Source: Desmonostoc vinosum HA7617-LM4 (lineage in GTDB: Bacteria > Cyanobacteriota > Cyanobacteriia > Cyanobacteriales > Nostocaceae). Taken from it: a DNA stretch of 64,000 nucleotides. This document shows, piece after piece, positions 7,311-15,667 of the stretch (its first letter is position 1; the number at the start of each line of letters is the position of its first letter). The notes under the pieces were generated by a model, which saw only the letters and a list, made by a program, of their open reading frames with translations, searched no databases and was not told where the DNA came from. The stretch lies in contig JAHHHC010000004.1 in assembly GCA_019359515.1 (NCBI GenBank), forward strand, positions 62,001 through 126,000. The letters are read 5' to 3'. The translations under genes and the position numbers were made by a program.

Positions 7311-9767
7311 TTATTGTCCCGGTGTTGTTAATTGCAGCATGACATTAGGTGTAAGACGATGAGGATTTTCCCAAAGTAGGGCTAAATGAAAACCTAAATG
7401 CTCTTCCGTCTGAGCATCAGCTTCTTTTCTAGCTTGTCTAACTGATTCACACAAATCACATAATGGTTTAAAGCTTAAAATTTTATCTATTTCCCTCACC
7501 TGATCGCAATTATGAATATCACGTCTTGTCCAAATTGCAATCGGTGTTGTTGCGGTTAAGATGGCATTAAATAAATCCTTGGTTTTGGCTTTGGGAGGAG
7601 CGCAAGTTACCTTCAGTCCTATTTTGTCTTGTAAACTATTTCTTAATAATTTCCAATTAAAATTCTCCATTTCTTCTAGATGTGCAAATGATTCTTGAAC
7701 CACTTCATTGTGTAAAACATCTTTAACTCTGTCCCAATACTTATACCAATCAGATAAATAAGAATCTAAATAATTAAGATTCAAACGTTCTAGCGATCGC
7801 AGTCGAATTGGATACTTAATCCCCAAAGTTATCTCCTCTATTATCGGGTCAGAAATTTTCCAGCGATCTACCTCTGTACCAATTAAATCACTGGGTAAAA
7901 ATACCTCAATAATTAGCTGATATTGTTTACCTCTAAGATGTCTGAGGCTTGTCTTCAGAAATTTGTTCAGTTGTTTTTCTATGTCATCAAATTTACATAA
8001 TGTTTCTAGTTGTTGTTCGTCTCTATCAAGTAATGATATAAATTTAGATATGTCGTTTCCTGGTACTGAGTCATCAATAATTAACCAAGCATTCAGTAAA
8101 AATTGCTGATTATCATCACAGCGCTCAATGGTAGCGATTAAATAGGATTCATGCTGTCCTTCTTTGTTAGAAAAAAAATCTGTTGAGTATTTATCTTTAT
8201 TTTCCTCTGGATGCTTTTTTGATGCTATTTCTTCAGCAACGATACTCAGTTTATTACGAATTGCTTGAGGAACTTTTTCATCTTGACTTAACCGATTAAA
8301 AAATTCAAATAATCTTCTGAATCCCTCAAGTTCCTGTAATATTTGTGTAATATTATTTGCCTCTAAATTCCACACACCAGCATCGGGAGGCAAAGCATCT
8401 TGATATGCTTGTTGAATACTTTCTTGAGGAATACTAGAAAAATCTAAATCTTTAAAGGATTCTTGAGAACGATTGCCAAAATTACTGTCTTTAGCCAGTA
8501 GTTGAATAAGTGTACAATTATCGCCTATATGTATATCTTTCCCTTCGCCAATATTGACGTTATCCTTACCCACTTGGGATGTAGTACCTGTTGCAGCAGT
8601 CTGTTGGCTAGAACTTGAAACCTTATTACCTTGCGACTCATCTTTCACAACTTTACGTTTAAATAAATACCCATCATGCACGCGCATGAAGATAACAGGG
8701 GTAGCAAAATCGCGCTTGCCATGCTGCGTATCGAGTGCAATTGTACGGCGTGCATTTTGCGCGGCAATATCTACCGGGTTATCTTGGGCTAATCTCTTGT
8801 AGAATTCGTAAGCAAATTGACTTGCCGTTAAATTAGATACTTCGTACTGCATCGCCACGACTACAGGTATATTCTGCTGCACAATTTTCGAGGCTACACT
8901 TACAAAAGCTTGTGATGCAGAAGACATTCCACTTTCACAAGCTTGCAACAATACAATACCTGGGCGATGTCGATTTAGTAACTCAGCAAAACCTCCAGCA
9001 TCTATCCATGATGCTGTGTTAAATACTTTTTTTACTAAAGCAATTTGTCCAACTTCTTCACCATCCTCATCTTGCAAACGACCATGACCGATAAAGTGGA
9101 AAATATGGGGCTGTTTTTCTAACAAAGCATCAATAGCGTTAGGAGTGGCTGGATTGACAATTGGCAATAACTCAATACGTTCAGATTGCTCCTGAGCTAA
9201 GTCTTCCAGTACTGATTTTACTGTTTCATACTCAACTGTACCTAAATCCTTTGGGGCTGCGATCGCCAATGCAATCCTTAACTTTTCTCCCTGTTCTAGC
9301 TGAATTGGTGGAGCTGGATGCCATTGGGCGCGTCGGCGAGAAAAGACCAAGTTTGGATGTGTACTTATCCAAATTTCACCCAAGTTTGCACTCCCAGGTA
9401 AGCACATGAATTCCCAAGGCAGTGCGGCGATTTCTGCCATCCTTTGCTCATCAATGTCTAGTTCGACTCGCAACAGTTGGCTTTCTTGCTGTACAACCTG
9501 GAAATGAAAATTTACAAAGTCTTGACGCAACGTATCGTCAAATAAAGTATTAAATAGCACTTCTCCAACCAGACGCGCTTGCTTGGAGTTTTTGATTTCG
9601 CCATTTCGTGCTGTATTAATCAGGGAGTTAATTTCTTCTAAGTTATCTTTGTAACGAAAGACACCAGAAGGTTCTCCCAAAAGCTTGTGTTGAGCGTCCC
9701 ACTTTTCTACCTGCACGCGCTCAACATTAGCTACACGGATGCGATAAGTATAATAACTTTTATTCAT
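7311..9767 (-). CDS. CHAT caspase-like protease fused to VMAP-like C-terminal region
   Basis: An 818-residue protein. Residues ~1-365 form a CHAT (caspase HetF-associated with TPR) protease with the catalytic His in FHFIGHG (His228) and Cys in LLQACESG (Cys277). A Ser/Gln/Thr-rich linker (~380-398) leads to NVNIGEGKDIHIGD (403-416). After that come a helical region (~440-530) and a large alpha/beta domain (~540-815) with conserved WLI, LRSLERLN, W..RRD and FHLALLWENPHRL. This C-terminal region resembles the VMAP-C domain found beside MoxR and vWA genes. Expected role: effector protease released or activated on signal, leading to proteolysis or cell death. Both catalytic residues are present, so it is probably active. 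Confidence 0.8.
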   Translation of the reverse strand: MNKSYYTYRIRVANVERVQVEKWDAQHKLLGEPSGVFRYKDNLEEINSLINTARNGEIKNSKQARLVGEVLFNTLFDDTLRQDFVNFHFQVVQQESQLLRVELDIDEQRMAEIAALPWEFMCLPGSANLGEIWISTHPNLVFSRRRAQWHPAPPIQLEQGEKLRIALAIAAPKDLGTVEYETVKSVLEDLAQEQSERIELLPIVNPATPNAIDALLEKQPHIFHFIGHGRLQDEDGEEVGQIALVKKVFNTASWIDAGGFAELLNRHRPGIVLLQACESGMSSASQAFVSVASKIVQQNIPVVVAMQYEVSNLTASQFAYEFYKRLAQDNPVDIAAQNARRTIALDTQHGKRDFATPVIFMRVHDGYLFKRKVVKDESQGNKVSSSSQQTAATGTTSQVGKDNVNIGEGKDIHIGDNCTLIQLLAKDSNFGNRSQESFKDLDFSSIPQESIQQAYQDALPPDAGVWNLEANNITQILQELEGFRRLFEFFNRLSQDEKVPQAIRNKLSIVAEEIASKKHPEENKDKYSTDFFSNKEGQHESYLIATIERCDDNQQFLLNAWLIIDDSVPGNDISKFISLLDRDEQQLETLCKFDDIEKQLNKFLKTSLRHLRGKQYQLIIEVFLPSDLIGTEVDRWKISDPIIEEITLGIKYPIRLRSLERLNLNYLDSYLSDWYKYWDRVKDVLHNEVVQESFAHLEEMENFNWKLLRNSLQDKIGLKVTCAPPKAKTKDLFNAILTATTPIAIWTRRDIHNCDQVREIDKILSFKPLCDLCESVRQARKEADAQTEEHLGFHLALLWENPHRLTPNVMLQLTTPGQ

Positions 9768-9828
9768 ATCAGAACTAGCTTCTGCCTTTGCCGTAGCAAT
9801 ACATACATTTTAATGATGTGAATTAGGT

Positions 9829-10734
9829 TTATTTCGGAAGTGTTAAAGTCCAGAATTCGGCATCACCACGGGCGAATTGGCTTGCAGCACCATCCCCTTG
9901 TCCCAATAATCTCTGAAAACGCTCCGACAAGGCAGCAGCTACATCTTCTAAAGTAGAAGTTAACCAGTTCATCTTCGGTTCAGCCCATACCGTACCCCGC
10001 ACAGTTATCGAATCATTCCCCTTGGGCACTTTAAAGACAATTGCAAATTTTGCTGTCCCAATTCGTTGTAAATTGTCATCATTAATACGCCAGTAACACA
10101 GAGAGTTACCTTCGCCGTTAGTGATAATTTCTGAATAACCAAGTTGATAACTGTAAGCTGGGACGGCTAGAAAAGCCTTGAAATTATCCTTAGTTGACAA
10201 GCTTGCTTTCAGATTATCAGGAATCGATGGTAACAATTGAGCCAACTGGGAGCTATCGATTCCTAAACTCCATTCCAAGTCACCACCCAAGCCCACATCC
10301 ATCCCTACACCAAAACTCATTACTGAGCGCCATTTATCGGATGGGAATAGGCTTTGAATAATTGGCTCTTTGCTTCCTTTCGGCCCAAAATCTAGCTCGC
10401 AGGTTAACCGCCGAAACTGAGCGCCTCGCTCAGGTCGTAAATCTACGGTATGAGTCATGTAATAAAAGTCTAACTGGTCGCGCATCTGCTGCTTGTAAAT
10501 GTCAATCAGTTCTATGCCGCTATTTTTAAATGTCTCCTCTGTGAGGCGAATTAACTTATCTTGAGGATTGCCAAAACTGACTTTTGTTTTAAACAGACTG
10601 TCAACAGCTTCCGCCCCAATACTTAGTTTTGTACCACCAGCGAGAGTTCCCTCCCATTTCTGAACCTCTTGTAGTAAGTCAGATAATAAGGCATCCGTCT
10701 GTTCTGGGTTTGAAGGGGTTAGCTCATCGTTCAT
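9829..10734 (-). CDS. Unknown first gene of the CHAT-MoxR-vWA operon
   Basis: 301 residues if it starts at ATG 10734, which has AAAGGAGA eight bases upstream; an in-frame start at 10794 lacks such a site. I do not recognise the family. The N-terminal third is helical and charged. The middle has a Gly-rich hydrophobic stretch (MSFGVGMDVGLGGDLEW). The C-terminal half looks beta-rich (FAIVFKVPKGNDSITVRGTVW), ending in FWTLTLPK. No signal peptide or long transmembrane helix. It is the promoter-proximal gene of the operon, 61 bases before the CHAT gene, so it may be a sensor, substrate or second effector of the system (inference). Confidence 0.65.
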   Translation of the reverse strand: MNDELTPSNPEQTDALLSDLLQEVQKWEGTLAGGTKLSIGAEAVDSLFKTKVSFGNPQDKLIRLTEETFKNSGIELIDIYKQQMRDQLDFYYMTHTVDLRPERGAQFRRLTCELDFGPKGSKEPIIQSLFPSDKWRSVMSFGVGMDVGLGGDLEWSLGIDSSQLAQLLPSIPDNLKASLSTKDNFKAFLAVPAYSYQLGYSEIITNGEGNSLCYWRINDDNLQRIGTAKFAIVFKVPKGNDSITVRGTVWAEPKMNWLTSTLEDVAAALSERFQRLLGQGDGAASQFARGDAEFWTLTLPK

Positions 10735-11084
10735 CTGCACCGTCTCCTTTGTTAAAACTTCCGTTTTGAATAAATAGGCATTTGGACATATCAACAGAAT
10801 CTACAAAAGTAGATTCTGCGGTTCCTAAATATTTTTTGGTTCATAAGTATTATTTTTACAATACAAGAGTATTTTGCTAGCAAGCGAAAGTTAATAGAAA
10901 GATATTTCTAATATCTTTCAGAATATGAAGTAAAATCCATTCACATCAGCTTTTAAAAAAACTTCGGATTGGCGATCAAGAGGTGAACGATGAGACCATG
11001 AAGGCAGTGACTCGCGCTCTTCCTGCCCTGCCCTCAACCAATTAGTTGCTGATTGAAGACAAGACGAAAGCTTTTGTTTACGGA

Positions 11085-11762
11085 TCAGCTCTGAGCTTTT
11101 TGCTGTAAGTATGCAACTAACTGTTCTCCTGCGGTGTCAATATGTCGTTTGAGTAACCTAATAGCAGTTTTGGTATCTCGCTTTTGACAGGCATCCAAAA
11201 TTTGATAGTGTTCTTTTTGCGATCGCTCTTGATAATCCATCTGCGTCATTTGCACCCTAACATAACGGTCTATATTAACGTGCAAATTTTTAATCATCGT
11301 CAGCAGTCGTGGACGGTCGGCGCTTGTGTAGAGTGTGGCATGAAATTCCCAGTTGAGGTTGGCCAACTGACCTGCATCGGTTGCTTGGTCTGTTGCTTCC
11401 AGAATTACTGCCGCTTTTTCTAAGTTTGATTGGCTGAAGTTGAGAATTGCCAACTCCATCGCTTTTACTTCCAAAGCGCTGCGAATCTCACAGATTTCTT
11501 GCGCCTCTTTAGCTGTCAGCACCGATACCATCGCACCGCGATTGAGATGCAGTGTAACTAATCCTTCTGCTTCTAGCTGCTTGAGTGCCTCGCGTACAGG
11601 AATGCGACTGACTCCAAACTGCGTAGCGATTTCATCCTGTCTTAGGGATTGTCCCTCCTGGAATATACCCCGCAGAATCGCCTCCCGCAAAGCATCGGCA
11701 ATTAAATCTGGGGTACTGCGTTGTTGTTGCAGTACGTTAGCTGCTAAATCATTTAAATTCAT
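11085..11762 (-). CDS. GntR-family regulator, FCD subgroup
   Basis: A 225-residue regulator. The N-terminal winged helix-turn-helix (~14-75) shows ADALREAILRGIFQEG, DEIATQFGVSRIPVREAL and LEAEGLV, the GntR signature. The C-terminal ~85-215 is an all-helical FCD ligand-binding domain with the metal/ligand-type pattern ...NWEFH..L and H..I...H. It is divergent from the 2-isopropylmalate synthase gene, with two TTGTATACAA palindromes in the 90-base gap. It therefore probably represses itself and the synthase in response to a small carboxylate or an intermediate of leucine metabolism. The ligand is not known. Confidence 0.9.
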   Translation of the reverse strand: MNLNDLAANVLQQQRSTPDLIADALREAILRGIFQEGQSLRQDEIATQFGVSRIPVREALKQLEAEGLVTLHLNRGAMVSVLTAKEAQEICEIRSALEVKAMELAILNFSQSNLEKAAVILEATDQATDAGQLANLNWEFHATLYTSADRPRLLTMIKNLHVNIDRYVRVQMTQMDYQERSQKEHYQILDACQKRDTKTAIRLLKRHIDTAGEQLVAYLQQKAQS

Positions 11763-11770
11763 ATTTTATA

Positions 11771-11801
11771 TTGTATACAATTTTGTGGATATTGTATACA
11801 A
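11771..11801. promoter_or_regulatory. Double GntR operator (two TTGTATACAA palindromes)
   Basis: A perfect 10-bp palindrome, TTGTATACAA, occurs at 11771-11780 and again at 11792-11801. The centres are 21 bp apart, about two helical turns, so two dimers would lie on the same face. The motif has the TNGTNNNACNA form bound by FCD-type GntR proteins. It lies 9 bases upstream of the regulator start and about 50 bases upstream of the leuA start, so it can control both divergent genes. Confidence 0.8.
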
Positions 11802-11852
11802 TATCCAAAGTAATCTAGTTAAACAATCCCATTCATACAACGTGAGATAGTT

Positions 11853-13460
11853 ATGAGCATCGCATCTCAACCAGACCGAGTTATTATCTTCGACACCACC
11901 CTACGTGATGGCGAACAGTCACCAGGCGCAACTCTCAATGTACAAGAGAAACTAGCGATCGCTCATCAACTTTCTCTACTTGGGGTTGATGTGATTGAAG
12001 CTGGATTTGCCGTTGCTAGTCCTGGAGATTTTCAAGCTGTTCAAAGCATTGCAGAGCAAGTTGGGATTCTGGGCGGGCCGATTATTTGCAGTTTAGCAAG
12101 AGCTGTTCGCCAAGACATTCAAGTTGCCGCCGAAGCCTTGAAACCTGCGGCTCGTCCGAGAATCCATACAATGATTTCTACCTCTGATATTCACCTCCAG
12201 TATCAGTTGAAAAAATCCCGTAGAGAAGTCCTGGCGATCGCTCAAGAAATGGTTGCCTATGCTAAATCCTTTGTAGATGATGTTGAATTCTCACCGATGG
12301 ATGCTAGTCGCACTGATCGGGAGTTTCTCTATCAAGTACTCGAAGGTGCGATCAGAGCCGGTGCAACCACCATCAATATTCCCGACACTGTTGGTTATTG
12401 CACACCCAAAGAAATGGGAAATTTAATTCAGGGAATTCAGCAACATGTTCCGAATATTCATCAAGTCATCCTTTCAATTCACACCCAAAACGATTTGGGT
12501 TTGGCAACAGCTAACGCCCTCGCAGCCATAGAAAACGGGGTGCGTCAGGTGGAGTGTACGATTAATGGCATTGGTGAACGAGCCGGGAATGCAGCCTTAG
12601 AAGAGATTGTCATGGCTTTGCAGGTGCGTCAACCCTATTTCAATCCTTACTTTGGTCGTGCGGTTGATTCTGATGCACCTCTAACCAACATCAAAACTCC
12701 AGAGATTTACAAAACTTCATCCTTAGTTTCTCAACTCACAGGGATACTGATTCAACCCAACAAAGCCATTGTCGGGGCAAACGCTTTCGCCCATGAATCG
12801 GGAATCCATCAAGACGGTATTATTAAGCACCGTCAAACCTACGAAATCATGGAAGCGGCGGCGATCGGTTTGCCAGAAAATCGGATTGTTTTAGGTAAGC
12901 ACTCTGGGCGTAACGCTTTCCGTACCAGGCTTAAAGAACTGGGGTTTGAGTTGAATGAAACAGACTTGAATAAAGCCTTTAACCGATTCAAGGAAGTCGC
13001 CGATAAGAAAAAAGAAATATCCGACTGGGATTTAGAGGCGATCGTCCGGGATGAAACACAAATTCAAGTAGAAAGCGGCTTTCAACTAGAACATGTACAG
13101 GTAATTTGTGGTGACTGCACTTGTCCAACTGCAACCATCACAATTGTCACACCTGATGGCAGAATTCTTACGGATGCAACTGTGGGTACAGGGCCAGTGG
13201 ATGCAGTGTATCAAGCAATCAATCGTCTAGTGCAGATTCCCAATCAACTGATAGAGTTTTCTGTACAATCTGTGACTGGCGGCATTGATGCGCTGGGAAC
13301 CGTGACAATTCGCTTAGGACATCAAGAACACACATTTTCCGGTCAAGCATCCGACACTGATATTGTAGTAGCCGCAGCTTATGCCCATATCAACGCCCTC
13401 AATCGTCTCTATCGTTACTTGCAAACCCATCAGTTAGATTCGGTTCTTGTGTCTGGGTAG
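11853..13460 (+). CDS. leuA: 2-isopropylmalate synthase
   Basis: A 535-residue enzyme condensing acetyl-CoA with 2-oxoisovalerate, the first committed step of leucine synthesis. The HMGL-like TIM barrel starts with [13 protein letters not shown] and contains the metal-binding HTQNDLG and the NGIGERAGN block. [13 protein letters not shown] and [12 protein letters not shown] mark the linker region. The C-terminal ~390-530 is the LeuA regulatory/dimer domain ([25 protein letters not shown]), the site of leucine feedback. The length is normal, and the regulatory domain argues against homocitrate synthase (NifV). The divergent GntR gene with a double operator suggests dedicated control. Cyanobacteria of this group can carry more than one leuA; whether this is the main copy cannot be told here. 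Confidence 0.9.
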   Translation: MSIASQPDRVIIFDTTLRDGEQSPGATLNVQEKLAIAHQLSLLGVDVIEAGFAVASPGDFQAVQSIAEQVGILGGPIICSLARAVRQDIQVAAEALKPAARPRIHTMISTSDIHLQYQLKKSRREVLAIAQEMVAYAKSFVDDVEFSPMDASRTDREFLYQVLEGAIRAGATTINIPDTVGYCTPKEMGNLIQGIQQHVPNIHQVILSIHTQNDLGLATANALAAIENGVRQVECTINGIGERAGNAALEEIVMALQVRQPYFNPYFGRAVDSDAPLTNIKTPEIYKTSSLVSQLTGILIQPNKAIVGANAFAHESGIHQDGIIKHRQTYEIMEAAAIGLPENRIVLGKHSGRNAFRTRLKELGFELNETDLNKAFNRFKEVADKKKEISDWDLEAIVRDETQIQVESGFQLEHVQVICGDCTCPTATITIVTPDGRILTDATVGTGPVDAVYQAINRLVQIPNQLIEFSVQSVTGGIDALGTVTIRLGHQEHTFSGQASDTDIVVAAAYAHINALNRLYRYLQTHQLDSVLVSG

Positions 13461-13474
13461 TGGGGACTGGGGAC

Positions 13475-13565
13475 TGCACTTCGACTTCGCTCAGTACAAG
13501 TTCCCAATCCCTGCTATAATATCCTCACCATTTTTAAATAATTCGTAATTCGTAATTCGTAATTA
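13475..13565 (+). repeat. GAGCGAAGTCGAA repeat plus ATTCGTA array
   Basis: After leuA there is an inverted copy of the TGAGCGAAGTCGAAGTGC repeat at about 13475-13500 (read as GCACTTCGACTTCGCTCAG). A TTAAATAATTCGTA heptamer array with three units follows at 13537-13565. The rest of this gap also carries GGGGACTGG-type short repeats. No gene is visible. Confidence 0.85.
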
Positions 13566-13616
13566 ACAGAAAATTGCAGCCTAGCAGGGTAAGTGGGAGT
13601 CTCCTGGGAGGTTTGG

Positions 13617-14192
13617 ATGAAATCAGAACTGCCAATAATCGCCAGCGATCGCCTGTTATTAAGAGTAGCGATCCAAGAAGATATACCCCAAATTCTCAAA
13701 TACTTCACTGATAACAAAGCATATCTGACTCCGTTTTATCCTACTTGGTCTGATGGTTTTTTCACTGAAGAGTATTGGCAGTATCAACTGGAAAACAATT
13801 TTCTTGAATTTATTCACGATCAATCCTTAAAATTATTTATTTTTACCAAAAGAAAACCAATTGAAATTATCGGAGTTGTCAACTTTAACAACATTGTCCG
13901 AGGCGCGGCTCATTTTTGTTATTTAGGATATAGCCTTGCCGAAGCGAAACAAGGTAAAGGTTATATGACAGAAGCCCTAAATGTAGCAACTGAGTATTTA
14001 TTTCAAGAATTAAATATGCATCGCATCATGGCAAATTATATGCCTCATAACCGACGCAGCGGTAATGTACTTAAAAGGCTCGGTTTTGTCGTCGATGGAT
14101 ATGCTAGAGACTATTTATTGATTAATGGAAAATGGGAAGATCATGTTTTGACAAGCCTGATCAATCCCAACTGGCAAGCCCCACAGGATTAA
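13617..14192 (+). CDS. GNAT N-acetyltransferase (RimJ/RimL-like)
   Basis: About 191 residues from ATG 13617, which is preceded by GGGAGG at good spacing; a GTG eight codons upstream is less likely. The fold reads as a RimJ/RimL/SpeG-type GNAT: RLLLRVAIQEDIPQILKYF at the start, IIGVVNFNNIVRGAAHFCYLG (strands 2-4), then LAEAKQGKGYMTEAL, the acetyl-CoA pyrophosphate loop (Q/R-x-x-G-x-G/A). HRIMANYMPHNRRSGNVLKRLGF is the typical C-terminal block. It transfers acetyl from acetyl-CoA to an amine, often a protein N-terminus or small molecule; the substrate is not predictable. It stands alone between repeat-filled spacers. Confidence 0.85.
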   Translation: MKSELPIIASDRLLLRVAIQEDIPQILKYFTDNKAYLTPFYPTWSDGFFTEEYWQYQLENNFLEFIHDQSLKLFIFTKRKPIEIIGVVNFNNIVRGAAHFCYLGYSLAEAKQGKGYMTEALNVATEYLFQELNMHRIMANYMPHNRRSGNVLKRLGFVVDGYARDYLLINGKWEDHVLTSLINPNWQAPQD

Positions 14193-14307
14193 GGAACGCG
14201 ATCGCTTTTATTGAAACTGAGTATTCTTTCCTTCACAAAAAGACATGATTAGGTAAAATTAGGTAAAGCAATCTTTGCGTTTGTTAAACAAAGGCATCAG
14301 CAAACTC

Positions 14308-15381
14308 ATGCAGCTGAAATTTAGTGAATCTCGACTTCCCTTCGCTCCTCTACTATTAATCGCTCCCTTTTTCTTATGGGGTACAGCGATGGTAGCTATG
14401 AAAGGAGTGATACCCCATACCACGCCACTATTCATGGCGGGAGTACGTCTTATACCGGCTGGGGTATTGATTCTGATTGCAGCAGTATTCATGGGCAAAC
14501 CCCAGCCAAGAGGCTGGGGTGCATGGTTGTGGATTGTCTTATTTGCCCTAGTTGATGGGACACTATTTCAAGGCTTTTTGGCAGAGGGGTTAGTGAGAAC
14601 TAGCGCCGGATTGGGATCTGTAATGATTGATTCTCAACCTTTGGCTGTGGCTTTGCTATCGTTGTGGCTATTTCAGGAACGCATTGGTCTTTGGGGATGG
14701 CTGGGGTTAGGATTGGGAGTCACAGGCATTAGTCTAATTGGTTTACCGGATGAGTGGATTTTTCATATTCTTGACTCAGGCGCGAATATTACCCTTGGTA
14801 ATTGGCAACAGCTATTTAGTAGTGGTGAATGGTTGATGTTGCTAGCAGCCTTGTCGATGGCTGTAGGAACTGTATTGATTCGATTTGTCTGTCGGTATGC
14901 TGATCCGATAACAGCTACTGGATGGCACATGATTATCGGTGGACTACCATTATGGGGAATTTCATCGGTTGTAGAATCTCAGCAGTGGCAGAATCTTGGA
15001 GTATATGATTGGACAGCTTTAGCTTACGCTACAGTATTTGGCAGTGCGATCGCCTACGGATTATTTTTCTATTTTGCCTCTAGTGGCAGTTTGACTAGCT
15101 TAAGTTCCCTCACCTTTCTCACACCAGTATTTGCTCTGTTATTTGGCAACCTCTTACTCTCAGAAGTTCTCAGTCATATCCAGTGGGTGGGAGTATGCCT
15201 AACTTTAGTTAGTATCTATCTAATTAATCAACGCGATCGCCTTGCTGGGCAAAATAAGATTAATATTGTGGATGAAAAAATCAACACACAGCAACCAGTC
15301 TTAGAGGCATCCACCAAGAAGCTAAACACCATGACCTTATCTGTGAGAGAATCTGAACCAGAAGTAGGGGTGAGGGATTAG
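14308..15381 (+). CDS. EamA/DMT-superfamily transporter
   Basis: About 357 residues from ATG 14308; the frame stays open to a TTG at 14275 but the extra residues lack hydrophobic character. Two tandem EamA halves give about ten transmembrane segments. The first half includes LLLIAPFFLWGTAMVAMKG and the conserved QPLAVALLSLWLFQERIG. The second half includes GSAIAYGLFFYFASSG and FLTPVFALLFGNLLLSE, the RhaT/EamA signature. Such permeases export metabolites or amino acids across the inner membrane. The hydrophilic C-terminal ~40 residues are extra and run into a repeat-rich spacer. The substrate is unknown. Confidence 0.85.
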   Translation: MQLKFSESRLPFAPLLLIAPFFLWGTAMVAMKGVIPHTTPLFMAGVRLIPAGVLILIAAVFMGKPQPRGWGAWLWIVLFALVDGTLFQGFLAEGLVRTSAGLGSVMIDSQPLAVALLSLWLFQERIGLWGWLGLGLGVTGISLIGLPDEWIFHILDSGANITLGNWQQLFSSGEWLMLLAALSMAVGTVLIRFVCRYADPITATGWHMIIGGLPLWGISSVVESQQWQNLGVYDWTALAYATVFGSAIAYGLFFYFASSGSLTSLSSLTFLTPVFALLFGNLLLSEVLSHIQWVGVCLTLVSIYLINQRDRLAGQNKINIVDEKINTQQPVLEASTKKLNTMTLSVRESEPEVGVRD

Positions 15382-15667
15382 AGGCTAGGTGAAGATGAGG
15401 GAGATGAGGGGGATGAGGGAGATGAGGAGCAGGGGAAGCAGGGGAGGCAGGGGGAGCAGGGAAGGAATAAATAATAACCAATTCCCCATGCTCCTAATCC
15501 CCACTGGGCTTCGCCCCGCTTCGCTAACGTGGGGGCCCCGAGTTCCCCATTTCCAATTACGAATTACGAATTACGTACAGCCCTTCGGGCATGAAAACAG
15601 CGTAGCGTTAGCGAGTTTTTTTCTGTCGAAGACGCTACGCGAACGAGCGTTATTACGAATTCCCCTT
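15382..15667 (+). repeat. Repeat-filled spacer
   Basis: A 286-base gap between the EamA gene and the next gene. It holds GATGAGGG-type and GGGGAGCAGGG-type tandem short repeats (~15395-15465), an inverted ATTCGTA array (15555-15575) and a GCTAACGC/GCGTAGCG-rich segment (~15590-15650). Open frames here are low-complexity translations of these repeats and are not genes. Confidence 0.7.

Noticed and set aside
15389-15667. 93-codon extension upstream of the PG-binding/HEAT protein
   Set aside because: It reads through tandem repeats; ATG 15668 gives a proper signal peptide.
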